From: Delphinapterus leucas
Taxonomy: Eukaryota; Chordata; Mammalia; Artiodactyla; Monodontidae
Assembly: GCF_002288925.2 (NCBI RefSeq)
Contig: NW_022098062.1
Coordinates: 7,292,388-7,356,387 of the forward strand
DNA: 64,000 bases
Reading direction: 5' to 3'
Shown: positions 63,945 to 64,000 of the stretch, in pieces
Position numbering within the stretch: the stretch's first letter is position 1
Layout: each line of letters begins with the position of its first letter
Notes under the pieces: generated by a model
What the model saw: the letters and a program-made list of their open reading frames with translations, nothing else
Told to the model about the DNA's origin: nothing
The model's database searches: none
Program-made: the position numbers and the translations under genes

Positions 63945-64000
63945 CTTTTTTTTTTTTTGCGGTATGCGGGCCTCTCACTGTTGTGGCCTCTCCGCAACGG
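63945..64000 (-). mobile_element. tRNA-derived SINE, cut by the window end
   Basis: A T-run and then 'gcggtatgcgggcctctcac' is the reverse of the tail of the same SINE type as at 32,970 ('gaggcccgtgtaccgc'). The rest lies beyond the window. Confidence 0.85.

Overview
This is a stretch of mammalian nuclear DNA, very probably from a cetacean. Ten tRNA-derived SINE copies or fragments of the CHR type (shared by whales, hippos and ruminants), several with clear target-site duplications, are mixed with young L1 elements whose 5' leader resembles whale/dolphin L1. I saw no ruminant BovB or ART2 repeats. There is no prokaryotic gene organisation, no CRISPR array and no viral genome.

The only host gene I can support is a minus-strand, multi-exon gene of the NXPE (FAM55) family between about 21,334 and 9,007. 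Five coding exons (21,229-21,334; 14,959-15,689; 14,395-14,456; 11,957-12,155; 9,007-9,542) join with GT-AG boundaries and matching phases. The sequence and the deletion-corrected length (544 residues) point to NXPE4. One exon carries a frameshift that fits an 11-base net loss. It introduces a stop after about 318 residues, before the SGNH-type catalytic Gly-Asp-Ser and the C-terminal Asp/His region, so this copy looks inactivated although every other exon is clean. Intron 4 holds a processed RPLP1 copy with a complete 114-codon frame.

Layout: 1-1,635, old repeat; 1,636-5,403, 5'-truncated L1 on the minus strand split by a SINE; 5,404-9,006, no gene, with a polypyrimidine tract, an L2 3' end and MIR; 9,007-21,334, the NXPE4-like gene; 21,335-30,124, upstream DNA with old LINE, MIR and one LTR; 30,125-36,702, full-length but decayed L1 (copy B) with five ~181-191 bp tandem units in its leader; 36,703-41,280, old L1 debris; 41,280-48,740, second full-length L1 (copy C) with a different leader; 48,741-53,158, MIR, a SINE and old L1; 53,161-54,641, a mariner DNA transposon carrying a SINE; 54,642-62,020, old L1, LTR-like and MIR sequence; 62,021-62,915, a Tigger1 fragment; 63,463-64,000, another minus-strand L1 piece with a SINE running off the end.

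The genes do not form a pathway: the window is one tissue-restricted gene plus nested generations of transposons. I found no convincing novel biological system. The points most worth checking are the NXPE4 lesion, the leader swap between the two L1 copies, a poly(A)-only insertion with a 16-base duplication inside L1 copy C, and the nested L1-mariner-SINE stack.
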